A stretch of 61,394 bases of DNA from Nitrospirales bacterium (GTDB lineage Bacteria > Nitrospirota > Nitrospiria > Nitrospirales > UBA8639): NCBI GenBank assembly GCA_021604105.1, contig BQIW01000016.1:1-61394 (forward strand). Direction: 5' to 3'. Below, piece by piece: positions 9,320 to 18,727 of this stretch (position 1 is its first letter; each line of letters starts with the position of its first letter). The translations under genes and the position numbers were made by a program. Below the pieces are notes generated by a model. It did no database searches, had not been told where the DNA came from, and saw only the letters and a program-made list of their open reading frames with translations.

Positions 9320-10437
9320 TACTGCCTCCCTGACGGTCTCTTAATATCGAAGGATTCAGGGACAAGAGCCGGCATTATCGACTCCTTCCGGTTTCCCCCA
9401 TACAAAACATGGCGTGCCAGGCCTATGGCAAACGCCAAACCACTATACAAATAATACAGCCAATGCCAGGGAATACTCTGCAGGGCAAACCGGACCCCAC
9501 GTTTTTTCTGAAAGAATCGATAGAGGGGCGCATTGATGATTAGTAGCGAAACCATGATCAAGGCCGCCACCGCCAGCAATGGACCCCACCAGATCGCTCC
9601 CAGCAAGGCTCCCACGAGCCCATACGTCAACACGACACAAAGGCGCTCGGAATGCCGGATATTTAAGTCATTGGTGAACCTGCGATCCCGAAGAATTAAT
9701 TCTGTCCAAGGGATTGCGCGGTAAAAAAAATCTGCTTTGAGCATGGAACAGATATCCCATCGTTTCAAATGTTTCACATGGATATCTTTACACAACTGAA
9801 TCTGGTGACCGGTCTTTTTCAATCGATAGCCCAACTCAATGTCTTCAATAGAAGGACGACGATACGTTTCATCAAACCCGCCTATTTCCAGGAAAATATC
9901 ACGGCGGATGGCCCCACAAGCACCCCAAAACGTCGAAGCCTCCCTTTGGGCTTTTTGATGGACGTAGTGGTGAAAGAGATTTTTGTATTGGGACAAGAAA
10001 TTTGGTTCGCCAGGAGTGTCATCGTACGACCCGATCAACGCAGTGAGGTCGGGATTATTGTGAAACGTTTCTGCCACCCGTCCCAGGGTATCGGGATGCA
10101 CACACACATCGGCATCGACAAAGAAGAGGTATTCGCCTTTGGCCTGAAGTGCCCCAATGTTTCGGGGGTATGCCGGTCCTCCTGAAGTAATAGGAAGTCG
10201 AATGACCTGAGCACCAAACTGTTTCGCCACTTGCCAGGATCCATCGGATTCACCATCGGCAACGACGATTATTTCCAGAGGAGGAGGCTGTAAAGCGGCC
10301 AGGCTTATCAGGCATTGACGAAAGGCTTCACCCCCGTTGTAGACAGGAACAACAATTGAAATAGTTATTTTCAAAAAGGAGGAACTCGACCCACCACTGA
10401 CTTCCTGCTCTTTATCATGTCGAGAAATCTTGTTCAT
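9319..10437 (-). CDS. Family 2 glycosyltransferase with C-terminal membrane segments
   Basis: A 372-aa GT-A fold enzyme. ISIVVPVYNGG starts the nucleotide-sugar fold near residue 27; FFVDADVCV is the DxD-type metal-binding motif; WGACGAIRRDIFLEIGGFDE and the ED in SIEDIELGYRLKKTG form the acceptor and catalytic region. Two or three hydrophobic stretches follow from about 270 (VVLTYGLVGALLGAIWWGPLLAVAAL). Inverting GT2 enzymes of this shape add sugars to lipid-linked or surface glycans on the cytoplasmic side. The stop overlaps the GTG of the next gene, so the pair is translationally coupled. It is the first gene of this leftward run. Confidence 0.88.
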   Translation of the reverse strand: MNKISRHDKEQEVSGGSSSSFLKITISIVVPVYNGGEAFRQCLISLAALQPPPLEIIVVADGESDGSWQVAKQFGAQVIRLPITSGGPAYPRNIGALQAKGEYLFFVDADVCVHPDTLGRVAETFHNNPDLTALIGSYDDTPGEPNFLSQYKNLFHHYVHQKAQREASTFWGACGAIRRDIFLEIGGFDETYRRPSIEDIELGYRLKKTGHQIQLCKDIHVKHLKRWDICSMLKADFFYRAIPWTELILRDRRFTNDLNIRHSERLCVVLTYGLVGALLGAIWWGPLLAVAALIMVSLLIINAPLYRFFQKKRGVRFALQSIPWHWLYYLYSGLAFAIGLARHVLYGGNRKESIMPALVPESFDIKRPSGRQ

Positions 10438-10886
10438 AAATTAAACATAATCCGCCCGCCAAACGACATTGCCTCCGGGAGAGCACCTCGCAGGCATGTA
10501 AATATGAAATTTTAGGCAATTACCCTGAAAATTCGCGGAGGGCATGATCAACCAAGCCGAAATGAAATTATTATTATGGCTGTCAACTCCTTCCCTTGGG
10601 TACATGAATGTCAGAAGTTGAGGAAATACCTTTCAACTTCAATTGGGAGTTCATCAAAAAAACGACGAGTCCTCAATGGAGTTGTTTCACCCCCACAAAA
10701 TATTTATCGGTTTCCAGAACGTAAACCCAAGGGAAATACGCAACTATTCCTTGAGAATGGGTACTTATCGGACAAGAAAAATTACGGGCCTCCGGTTCAT
10801 GGGCAACACATTTTTTGGTTTCAAAGCACGAAAATCTGTAGGAGAACATAATGGAACTATGAGAGTTCTTTGATGGGAAATCGATG
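10438..10886. other. Noncoding stretch before the initiator tRNA
   Basis: About 450 bases between the glycosyltransferase start and the tRNA. It is A+T rich. Short plus-strand frames here resemble no known protein and have no ribosome site, so they are not called. It probably holds the promoter of the leftward glycan cluster; no convincing -35/-10 pair was identified. Confidence 0.4.
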
Positions 10887-10963
<77 letters not shown>

Positions 10964-11011
10964 AGTCGATAGTAGAGGAGGGGCAGCTGAGAAGTCAATG
11001 CAAAAACAGGA

Positions 11012-11689
11012 GTGAAGCAGAAGAAGACACTATGGTATCTTCACCGACTTATGACATTTGCCGGAATTATTGCCATCTTCCTGTTTCTTGGTCTGATCAT
11101 TGGCGATTGGTATCAATTTACCACCTTGAAAAGTTGGGCCTGCCACTATGGCTGTCCATTGGCTCACAGGAAAAATGCCCTGGACTCTCAATCAGTTTCC
11201 TCGATTGCCCCAGCCTTTCAAACTGGCGCTCTTCCCTTGCCTCATGGAATTGCCCGCTGGGTCGCAGACCGAAAGGTCATCGTGATCCGCCCATACTACC
11301 AACTCTTTTCCCTGCGTTTTCGCACCGCATGGCCATTAAAGGGGACAATCGCTGTCAATTCAGATGGCAGCCAACTCCTGCTGCATTTGTCCAAACGTAT
11401 TCCCTGGTCGTCAGCTATTCTCACCCTCATGTGGTTACTTTTTGTCATTGGAGGCACTCTCACCTTTGTCGTTCTATTTATTCTTGATGGAGGGATCAGC
11501 ACAGTCGGAGGAGTATTTTGGGTGATCGGAATGACCGCATTGGGCATATTGGTGCTGGCAGGAGGCTTGATTCTGTTGTCGTTTGCCTACCGGCTTGAAG
11601 ATTCCCGCCTGATGCAGGTTTATCAGGAATTACTGGATGTCTTGACAGCTCATCCCTTAAAGGATTCGGATAAGTCGGCGAACTCTTAA
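11012..11689 (+). CDS. Membrane protein of unknown function
   Basis: A 225-aa protein not recognised as a known family. Hydrophobic segments are at about 14-30 (MTFAGIIAIFLFLGLII), 132-155 (AILTLMWLLFVIGGTLTFVVLFIL) and 163-188 (GGVFWVIGMTALGILVLAGGLILLSF). A loop of about 100 residues with two Cys (SWACHYGCPL) lies between the first and second, and the C-terminus is a cytoplasmic-looking amphipathic tail. The GTG at 11012 is the first start; an internal ATG at 11051 would still give the first membrane span. It converges with the DUF4340 gene and lies on the opposite strand from its neighbours. Confidence 0.65.
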   Translation: MKQKKTLWYLHRLMTFAGIIAIFLFLGLIIGDWYQFTTLKSWACHYGCPLAHRKNALDSQSVSSIAPAFQTGALPLPHGIARWVADRKVIVIRPYYQLFSLRFRTAWPLKGTIAVNSDGSQLLLHLSKRIPWSSAILTLMWLLFVIGGTLTFVVLFILDGGISTVGGVFWVIGMTALGILVLAGGLILLSFAYRLEDSRLMQVYQELLDVLTAHPLKDSDKSANS

Positions 11690-11751
11690 AAAAATGCCCC
11701 ATAGACAATTCCACTTCTCTTAATTTTATAAACAACCCTGAATGCTTACGC

Positions 11752-12939
11752 TTAGGGAATTATTTCAAGAAGGTCTTTCTTGGCTTTTGAAAAGTTCTCT
11801 ACCCGGAACGTTGGCAATTCGTATGCCCAGCCTCCCACACGCCGATTGAACGCCTCAACTTCCCGCTGAACCTCCTCCGGTTGTTTTAATATTGAGTTTT
11901 TGGAGGAAAGCTCTTCTTGAATATCTGCCGTGTTATTCGCTTCCGGAGATTCATGGGCTTTTTCGTCTTTGGCAGAATTCTGCGCTGGACCTGTTTCCTC
12001 TTTTTCTGGGGAAGGGGTGGCATCCACAGGTTGAATCAGTTTTTGATCAAATTCCGCAGAAAAATTTCCAAAAACTTTGTCTACCTGTTTGGCCGTTTGT
12101 ACATGAAGCCTGAGTCCATCAAAGGTTTCCAAAACTGCCGTCACCCCAGAGCGGTCCTGAAAATTCACCTCTTGCGTTTCTTTCACATCTTCTAATGAGA
12201 GCTGCACGAGAGTCCCCACCACGTTATTCACATTAAACTGGGAAGCCACTTTGGAGCCTGCAGGGATCGAATCCAGCTGAAAATCCAGATCCTCAGGCTT
12301 ATCTTTTGAGACAAGAAGAGTTTCCCCGCCGGGATGCCTGACCGTCACCCGATGCACGCGCTTAGTCGTCAGCGCCGTTATTTCCTTATCGAGCCACTCT
12401 CCCGCCACTTTTTCCAACGGCAAATTCCCTATTGTTAACCAGGTTTGGGGATCTCCCGGTTTTCGCGCATAGATTTCACTCATCCGTGGATTTCCCTTGG
12501 CAGAACGTTGATTCCCCAGAATCACCAAGGCCGCCTCAGGATTACTCGGGGTTTTTAGTGTCACAGTTGTCGATAGTGAACCTTCTTGCTCTGTGTCCTG
12601 TAACCCCAATCGATCGTATAACTCCGGATTTTTCGTTTTGGGTTCCAGTATCCGCAACTCCGCCAACCCGATGAGAGTCTGTTTCACCTTTTCTACATCA
12701 GCGCGATACCCCGCCTTCTCCTTAACCTGCCAGGTATGCTCCCCACGCAACAGTGTCACGGTCTGATCCTTGGTCTCCACAACTATTTCGTTCACATCAT
12801 TGACAACCGACAATAAATCCGGGAGCAATAGCTCACCACTCTGTGGAAACTGAGAGGCCGGCTTTTGATTCACGAAAATGGCTAGAACAATCCCAGCTAA
12901 AGTTACGGCGGCTAAGATGCCTAGAGTTTTGGCTTTCAT
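11752..12939 (-). CDS. DUF4340 domain protein of a gliding-type ABC locus
   Basis: A 395-aa protein with an N-terminal membrane anchor (5-24) and a mainly beta extracytoplasmic part. It has repeated W..-rich units (TWQVKEKAGYRADVEKVKQTL.GL..LRI; the TWLTIGNLPLEKVAGEW segment; WAYELPTFRVENF at the end) as in DUF4340 proteins, which sit next to GldG-like ABC components. An acidic Glu/Asn/Ser-rich insert at about 305-350 is probably disordered. AAGGAAG precedes the ATG. It is the last gene of a long leftward run, 58 bases after the GldG-like gene. Probably an accessory to that ABC complex; its direct role is unknown. Confidence 0.75.
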   Translation of the reverse strand: MKAKTLGILAAVTLAGIVLAIFVNQKPASQFPQSGELLLPDLLSVVNDVNEIVVETKDQTVTLLRGEHTWQVKEKAGYRADVEKVKQTLIGLAELRILEPKTKNPELYDRLGLQDTEQEGSLSTTVTLKTPSNPEAALVILGNQRSAKGNPRMSEIYARKPGDPQTWLTIGNLPLEKVAGEWLDKEITALTTKRVHRVTVRHPGGETLLVSKDKPEDLDFQLDSIPAGSKVASQFNVNNVVGTLVQLSLEDVKETQEVNFQDRSGVTAVLETFDGLRLHVQTAKQVDKVFGNFSAEFDQKLIQPVDATPSPEKEETGPAQNSAKDEKAHESPEANNTADIQEELSSKNSILKQPEEVQREVEAFNRRVGGWAYELPTFRVENFSKAKKDLLEIIP

Positions 12940-12997
12940 ACGCTTCCTTTAATATTATTGAATAGTCGAATGAGTTTCTGGTTGATCGATACATGGG

Positions 12998-14935
12998 TTA
13001 CTTGGCTTTTGGGAACCCCTTCTTTCTGATCCCTGTTGAACTGATCCATACCCCGACAATACCGATCAGCAACGGCACGAGCCCGATATTGATAAATTTT
13101 ACCCAACGCTCCACACTCTCAATGTTTTTGCCAAGCTCATGCTGAACACCCCGCAGTTCTTTGCGAACCTGGATCAATTCCTTTCGAAATTGTCCCATGG
13201 CCTCCTGCTGTTCAACACTGAGGATCATGGCATTTCCCTCAGGCTTTTGACTCTGCAATTCCTGAATTTTACGTTCCGTCGCCTTAAGCTGTTCCTGGAG
13301 CACTTGCTCCTTTTGCCGGAAGCGCTGCTCCGCTTCCTGTTGCAACATTCGCAAAAGCGTGAATGGCCGGGAATATCCCGCCCGGCTTCTCACACTAATG
13401 AGATCATTGCTTCCCGTCAGATTATCCAAGGCGTTTGTCACAAACGTGCCATTGCCGGCATTGGGAATGCCTATCCGTTGTCCAAAAAAGTTTTGGACTT
13501 GAACCCAAAACCGATCCTGCAAGATATCCGTATCGGCCACCACAATCACATTGATGGGACCTTTCGATTCTGTAAGGTGATCTTGGGTCTGGGTCTCGGC
13601 TTCTGAAGGCATATCCGGATTCTCACTCGTATTCGCATCCCCTTTAGGCTTCCCATCAGGAAAAGCCGTTTTCACGGTTCCTGTTACCCTGGCGGCGACC
13701 ATAAATTTTTCCCCTTCAGGCTGATAACTATTGAGTAAGCCGCTGACATCAGGCATGACTGATAAGCGTGAGGCCTCAATCTGCATGGCGGCTTCATCCG
13801 ATTGGATGAGCGGCTCGACCGTGGTCCCCGTCTCCCCCTTCTTTCGAATGATGCCTGCTGATGCCACCGTGATCGACGGCACCTGAGCCGTGACAATGTC
13901 CTCGTCGCTGAAATGTTCCTGGCGGAAATCAATCCAGACAGGATAATCTACCACCTGCAGACGGTTTTGCTGTTGGACTTGCACCTTTTTGGCCAACGGC
14001 AAATCTCCCAACACCTGCCCGTTCACCAACTCAAGACCCCAGGCGGCCAATAACGTAGGCATATCCGAATTCCGGGGGCCGCCGCCTCCCATCGGGTTCA
14101 TGGGGTTTCCTCCTCCAGTATCGGCTTCCGCAAGAGGATCCACAAAAATCATGGCATGCCCGCCTCTCAAAACATATTGATCGATGGCATAGAGCGTGGC
14201 CTCACTCAGGGACTTAGGATGCACAATCATTAAAACACTAATCTCCTCAGGGATAGAGGCCGCCGCCGTTTCAATTTTTTTCACTTCGAACATTTGTTCG
14301 ATATGAGAGAGAATGAGCCAGGGTTGGCTTCCTCCCTGCTGTGCCATAAACGGCATGCCCCCACCCCCATCAATGGGCAGGGAACTCAGCAGGCCAAGAA
14401 CTTTTTTCTTGGGATTGGCCAACGTATGAACCATCTTCGTCAAGTCATACTCCAAAAACTCTTCCCGCTCTGGTTGAAAAAATGGAATCACTTCCAACTC
14501 ATCAGTCGAACTGGTCCCGGCTAATCCAAAATAAAATTGGGTGCTACCACCATCAAGCGGGATACCCTGCAGACCAAACGCGACAGCTCGGTCTTCTTCT
14601 TCTGAAAACGGTTCAGGGTCTATCACTTCCAGGTACAGTTGGTCTCCCGCGACTTGGGCATATTCTTCCAACATCTCTTGAACGCGTGTTGCGTAACTTT
14701 TAATGCCCGGCAAGCCGGTTGCCAGGGATTTGGAGAGGTAAAACCGCAGTGTAATGGGTTCCTTCAAACTCTTAAGAACATTCTTGGTGCCTTCAGACAG
14801 GGTATACAGCTCATGTTCTGTCAAATCAAATCGGGCAGAACTGAACGCGGCATTACTCACCATGTTGAAGACGCCGAATAAAACGGCTGCCATGATGAGG
14901 CCGCTTCCCGTGAGTACTTTTTTATTCATCATCAC
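12998..14935 (-). CDS. GldG-like ABC auxiliary protein
   Basis: A 645-aa protein of the 'ABC-type uncharacterised transport system, gliding motility auxiliary' family. One N-terminal membrane span (10-30), then SSARFDLTEHELYTLSEGTKNVLKSLKEPITLRFYLS, the characteristic opening. A Rossmann-like region contains VLMIVHPKSLSEATLYAIDQYVLRGGHAMIFVDPLAE. A coiled coil (about 540-610, KEQVLQEQLKATERKIQELQ) precedes a second membrane span near 618-636. A Gly/Met-rich segment follows the AE motif. It is flanked by the permease and DUF4340 genes on one transcript and is expected in the periplasm, anchored at both ends. Confidence 0.85.
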   Translation of the reverse strand: MMMNKKVLTGSGLIMAAVLFGVFNMVSNAAFSSARFDLTEHELYTLSEGTKNVLKSLKEPITLRFYLSKSLATGLPGIKSYATRVQEMLEEYAQVAGDQLYLEVIDPEPFSEEEDRAVAFGLQGIPLDGGSTQFYFGLAGTSSTDELEVIPFFQPEREEFLEYDLTKMVHTLANPKKKVLGLLSSLPIDGGGGMPFMAQQGGSQPWLILSHIEQMFEVKKIETAAASIPEEISVLMIVHPKSLSEATLYAIDQYVLRGGHAMIFVDPLAEADTGGGNPMNPMGGGGPRNSDMPTLLAAWGLELVNGQVLGDLPLAKKVQVQQQNRLQVVDYPVWIDFRQEHFSDEDIVTAQVPSITVASAGIIRKKGETGTTVEPLIQSDEAAMQIEASRLSVMPDVSGLLNSYQPEGEKFMVAARVTGTVKTAFPDGKPKGDANTSENPDMPSEAETQTQDHLTESKGPINVIVVADTDILQDRFWVQVQNFFGQRIGIPNAGNGTFVTNALDNLTGSNDLISVRSRAGYSRPFTLLRMLQQEAEQRFRQKEQVLQEQLKATERKIQELQSQKPEGNAMILSVEQQEAMGQFRKELIQVRKELRGVQHELGKNIESVERWVKFINIGLVPLLIGIVGVWISSTGIRKKGFPKAK

Positions 14936-14979
14936 TCCTCACTTGCAAAGTTTCACACCTTATCCTTCAAACCGTCCCC

Positions 14980-15717
14980 TTACGACTCGGCCTTTTTGAT
15001 ATCAATGACCGTAGCCGTCGCAAACAACCAAAAGGCAATCAGCGAGAGAAAAAACAGAATATCGCGCAAATCCAAAACACCTTTGCTGATCGATTGGAAA
15101 TGCGTCAAAAAGCTGAATGAGCTAATGGCACTCAGCAGAAATTGTGGCGCCCAACCGCTAAATAGCTCCAGAACGAGTGGGAATCCACTCAAGATAAACC
15201 CCAAGGAAATGACAACGCTGACCACAAAGGCAATCACCTGATTTTTGGTGAGAGCGGAGATGCAGGAGCCGATGGCTAAAAATCCCCCGGCCATCAGCAG
15301 ACTACCGAGGTAGCTGGCAAGGATGACGCCATTATCAGGATCCCCCAATACATTCACCGTGAGCCACATGGGAAAGGTCAGAGCCAAGGCGATTCCCGTG
15401 AAACACCATGCGGCCAGAAATTTCCCTGCCACGGCCTCCCACATGGTGACTGGCAGAGTCAGCAGCAGTTCAATCGTCCCGGAACGACGTTCTTCCGCCC
15501 ATAAGCGCATTGCCAACGCAGGGATTAACACAAGATAGAGCCACGGATGAAAATCAAAAAACGGCACCAGGTCTGCCTGGCCGCGCGCAAAGTAATTTCC
15601 CAGATAAAACGTGAAGGCTCCACTGAGTAACAAAAATATAACAATGAACACCGCCGCGATCGGCGTGGCAAAATACCCGGCCAATTCCCGTTGAAAAATC
15701 ACTCGAATACGTCCCAC
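14980..15717 (-). CDS. ABC-2 type permease (GldF-like)
   Basis: A 245-aa permease with six hydrophobic segments: about 14-38, 55-75, 100-125, 135-160, 170-190 and 220-240. The N-terminus MGRIRVIFQRELAGYFATPIAAVFI and the segment LALTFPMWLTVNVLGDPDNG match the GldF/ABC2 permease pattern. It pairs with the ATPase encoded upstream and with the GldG-like protein downstream. ABC-2 exporters of this kind lack a known cargo in most bacteria. Confidence 0.85.
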   Translation of the reverse strand: MGRIRVIFQRELAGYFATPIAAVFIVIFLLLSGAFTFYLGNYFARGQADLVPFFDFHPWLYLVLIPALAMRLWAEERRSGTIELLLTLPVTMWEAVAGKFLAAWCFTGIALALTFPMWLTVNVLGDPDNGVILASYLGSLLMAGGFLAIGSCISALTKNQVIAFVVSVVISLGFILSGFPLVLELFSGWAPQFLLSAISSFSFLTHFQSISKGVLDLRDILFFLSLIAFWLFATATVIDIKKAES

Positions 15718-15874
15718 AATTCCTCCTTCACTCTCGATAATGTCTTTCAGCTACCTCTTGTCAGGGCATTGGTCCATCTGAGTCACATAAAGATGGGTTC
15801 TTCTTGGTTTGAGGATTGTCAGCTGAAGCATCCCACCCGCCTTATAGATTGCATCCTGCTAAAACCAGGCCCTA

Positions 15875-16831
15875 TTACGAAATCGTCTGATTGGGAGTCG
15901 TCAACAAACGAAATACCTCATCCAATTGCCCCCGGTCGGGATAGAGTTCCCTCACTTCCCATCCCTGTTCTCGCGCGCAATGTCCAATATCCGGGAGGAT
16001 CCACTCTCCGTCATCCGGATAAATACGAAATTGCACCAAGTCACCGTTCCGGCCCAACTCTTCAATCTTTTTGACCCCTTTCACCGTCATCAGGTGATGA
16101 TGTAAGACCATGGGATCCACGCCGGCTATCGTGCCAAGGACCGTATGGTGCGTAGGAGATTTTCCTTCCAATTCCGCTGGTGTGCCATCAAACACCACTT
16201 TCCCCTTCGCAATGATCATTGCGCGCGTACAGAGTGCATGTACTTCTTCCAAGATATGGGTCGAGAGAATGATGGCCTTCTCCTTCGCCATGGCTCGAAT
16301 CAGGGTTCGAACCTCATGCTTTTGATTGGGATCCAATCCATCGGTCGGCTCATCTAAAATCAAAATTTCCGGGTCATGAAGAATCGCCTGAGCCAGTCCC
16401 ACACGGCGCTTAAACCCTTTCGACAAGGTTTCAATCGATTGATTCAACACCGATTGCAAATTCACCTTCTCGACCGTTTCCGAAACCGTTCGCTTAAGCG
16501 TCGCCCCACGATATCCTCGCATTTCCCCAATAAACGTAAGAAACGAGGCTGGAGTCATATCCTGATAGGCCGGAGCCCCCTCTGGCAGATAGCCGATACG
16601 CTTTTTGGCATCGATGGGTTGAACGTCAATATTATGCCCGCAAATATGTACGGCGCCGCTGGTCGGCGTGAGAAAACCTGTGATCATTTTCATAGTTGTA
16701 GATTTACCCGCTCCATTCGGCCCTAAGAACCCGAGCACCTCTCCTTTTCCTACGGTAAACGACACACCATCCACTGCGATAATCGGCCCAAATGTTTTTC
16801 GCAAGTTTTCAATTTTAACCATGATTTCCAT
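15875..16831 (-). CDS. ABC transporter ATP-binding protein (GldA/CcmA type)
   Basis: A 318-aa ATPase. Walker A GPNGAGKST near 38-46, signature LSKGFKRRVGLAQAIL, Walker B EILILDEPTDGLDP and switch His in ILSTHILEEV are all present. The extra C-terminal domain (about 220-318) is usual for ABC-2 exporter ATPases. The start at 16831 has GAGGG 5 bases upstream. It lies 87 bases downstream of the BatD gene and 157 bases upstream of its permease, on the same strand, so it may be read from the bat promoter or from its own. Confidence 0.92.
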   Translation of the reverse strand: MEIMVKIENLRKTFGPIIAVDGVSFTVGKGEVLGFLGPNGAGKSTTMKMITGFLTPTSGAVHICGHNIDVQPIDAKKRIGYLPEGAPAYQDMTPASFLTFIGEMRGYRGATLKRTVSETVEKVNLQSVLNQSIETLSKGFKRRVGLAQAILHDPEILILDEPTDGLDPNQKHEVRTLIRAMAKEKAIILSTHILEEVHALCTRAMIIAKGKVVFDGTPAELEGKSPTHHTVLGTIAGVDPMVLHHHLMTVKGVKKIEELGRNGDLVQFRIYPDDGEWILPDIGHCAREQGWEVRELYPDRGQLDEVFRLLTTPNQTIS

Positions 16832-16918
16832 GCTACCCTCTTTATCTCAATAATTTCATGAAGTGATCTGTTACACCTGTGTGCCCTCGAGATCTTATTT
16901 TCTCAACCCCCGCTAAAT

Positions 16919-18727
16919 TTAATGGAAATACAAGGGGGGCAACTCTTTGACATCTTTGTGAGATTTCGGTGGCTTGGCTGTTATGGCCGGCTTGACTGTC
17001 TCCCAAAACTGCCGCCCGTCCCAGTTCTGTTTTTCTGCCGTGGTCGTGTACAAGGTCCGATCAAGGTTCCAAATGGCGGCAGAAATTTCTGCCGGATCAG
17101 GAACCGGCTGACTCAATAAACGTTCCACTGATTTCAGGCTTTGACAGGGACGCCCTTTTTCCTTGAGGGAAGCCCATTGTAATAGTGCGGCTCGGGTTTT
17201 TTCCGCTGACTGTTCAAAACACGCAGCCTTCACCCCTTGAATGGCATTTCGCTCCGATTCAAATTTCCCATCATTCCTTTCTGCCCTATTTAGACCTCGT
17301 CCATTCCGTTTTTGGCGCTCCCTCCACCAGGCCACCAGGGTCACCAACCACAACGTGAAACACCCCCCTGTAATCCACGCCCATGGTAACGGCTTGGCAC
17401 TATCAGAGGTGCCGAAGGTGGGCGGACTTTGGGGGTCTATCAGCTGACGGTCACGCTCCATTGGAGCAACAGACTGGGACGAAGCCGACGTGGGATTCTG
17501 TGCTGAGGATGCAGGTTGAGGCGGACCGAGAACCGTTAAAACCTTAGCAGGGAGAGTGGCTTCTTCCCACCGGTCAGTCCCAATGTTCCACCAGGGAACA
17601 TGAATCGCGGGCAACGTCACTGTACCCGGCTGCGTGGGCACGAACACATATTTTTCCTCCCTGGACCCCACAATCCATTTCCCGTCAAAATCTGTCTGGG
17701 TTTTTGCCTTGTCGGGATAGATCTTCACAATGGGTTGTGGGGGCACGGTCACTTCAGGCAATTGTTCTCCGCGCTGACCTGTCGCACGCATCACGATCGT
17801 TCGAGTTGGAGAATCCCCTATCTGAAGATTTTCGGTATCACCCGACCATACTTCCGTGAGGGTGAGACTTTTGGCCGGCAACCAAAATCGCCCATTCAGA
17901 TCTGATGGAAAATCTTTAACGTTGATAGCAATTTTTGGACTTCGCCTGTGAATCGGACGTGAGGCTTTGAAAGGATCACGTCCCAGACCTCCGGGCCGAT
18001 TGCCAAATAATTCCTCAAAGAGCGTTCCACGGGTTCGACCTTCCTGAACCGTTCCGGAAAAAAGGATCGGAGGAATCACCTGCCTCCCGCTTTGTTGTGG
18101 TGTGATGACATAACGTCGTTCGGTGATATGATATCGTCGCCCCTTTCGGGTCGACTCGTACGAGACGTCCTTTCCCACGCGTTCAACAATTCCCCAATCC
18201 ATTTCGGGTTCATCTAAACGGCCTTCCTGCACGGCAATGGCGCTGGCTAACCGCAGCGTCAGAAGGACTTGCCCCTGTAGATAGGGAACCTGTGAGTCCA
18301 CATCTGCTTCGAGAAAAATATCCTGTCTCTCATTAGGCTCTCTCGTGTGATCCGGCTCATTGACCTCCAGTTGAATGGGGCCGGTTTGATGAGCGCCCAC
18401 ATGGATAGGAGGAATGGTCACGGCTCCTGTTCGCTTTGGCGCAAGCGTCGCAATCCATCGGACCAATGAAGTGGTTCGCATATTGATGATCGAAGTTTGT
18501 TGACTTTGGGTCGTACCCAATACATCGAAGTCTGCGTCTAAGATATGCCACTCGGGGGATTCACCCGAGGACGCCTGATCCGCCTCCACGATGAGCTGAA
18601 AGGTCTCATCTGCCATGACCGGATTCCGATCCACGTAGGCCCTGACTGATTGGGCCGAGACAGGATGGTCATGCCCCACAAATACAAGGCAGACCACCAT
18701 CACCCCTATCCATCTCAAAATTCTCAC
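16919..18727 (-). CDS. batD: BatD-like protein (oxygen tolerance)
   Basis: A 602-aa secreted or membrane-anchored protein. Signal peptide MRILRWIGVMVVCLVFVGHDHPVSA, then repeated beta-sandwich units with VRAYVDRNPVMADETFQLIVEAD at the start, a hallmark of BatD. A membrane span lies near 447-465 (WAWITGGCFTLWLVTLVAWW), followed by a cytoplasmic tail. The start overlaps the BatB/C stop by 4 bases (ATGA). Bat proteins form an envelope complex with MoxR-type ATPases; the name refers to aerotolerance in Bacteroides but the role here is not known. Confidence 0.85.
   Translation of the reverse strand: MRILRWIGVMVVCLVFVGHDHPVSAQSVRAYVDRNPVMADETFQLIVEADQASSGESPEWHILDADFDVLGTTQSQQTSIINMRTTSLVRWIATLAPKRTGAVTIPPIHVGAHQTGPIQLEVNEPDHTREPNERQDIFLEADVDSQVPYLQGQVLLTLRLASAIAVQEGRLDEPEMDWGIVERVGKDVSYESTRKGRRYHITERRYVITPQQSGRQVIPPILFSGTVQEGRTRGTLFEELFGNRPGGLGRDPFKASRPIHRRSPKIAINVKDFPSDLNGRFWLPAKSLTLTEVWSGDTENLQIGDSPTRTIVMRATGQRGEQLPEVTVPPQPIVKIYPDKAKTQTDFDGKWIVGSREEKYVFVPTQPGTVTLPAIHVPWWNIGTDRWEEATLPAKVLTVLGPPQPASSAQNPTSASSQSVAPMERDRQLIDPQSPPTFGTSDSAKPLPWAWITGGCFTLWLVTLVAWWRERQKRNGRGLNRAERNDGKFESERNAIQGVKAACFEQSAEKTRAALLQWASLKEKGRPCQSLKSVERLLSQPVPDPAEISAAIWNLDRTLYTTTAEKQNWDGRQFWETVKPAITAKPPKSHKDVKELPPLYFH

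Noticed and set aside
10576-10873. Two plus-strand frames before the initiator tRNA
   Set aside because: Neither has a ribosome site or any protein-like pattern.
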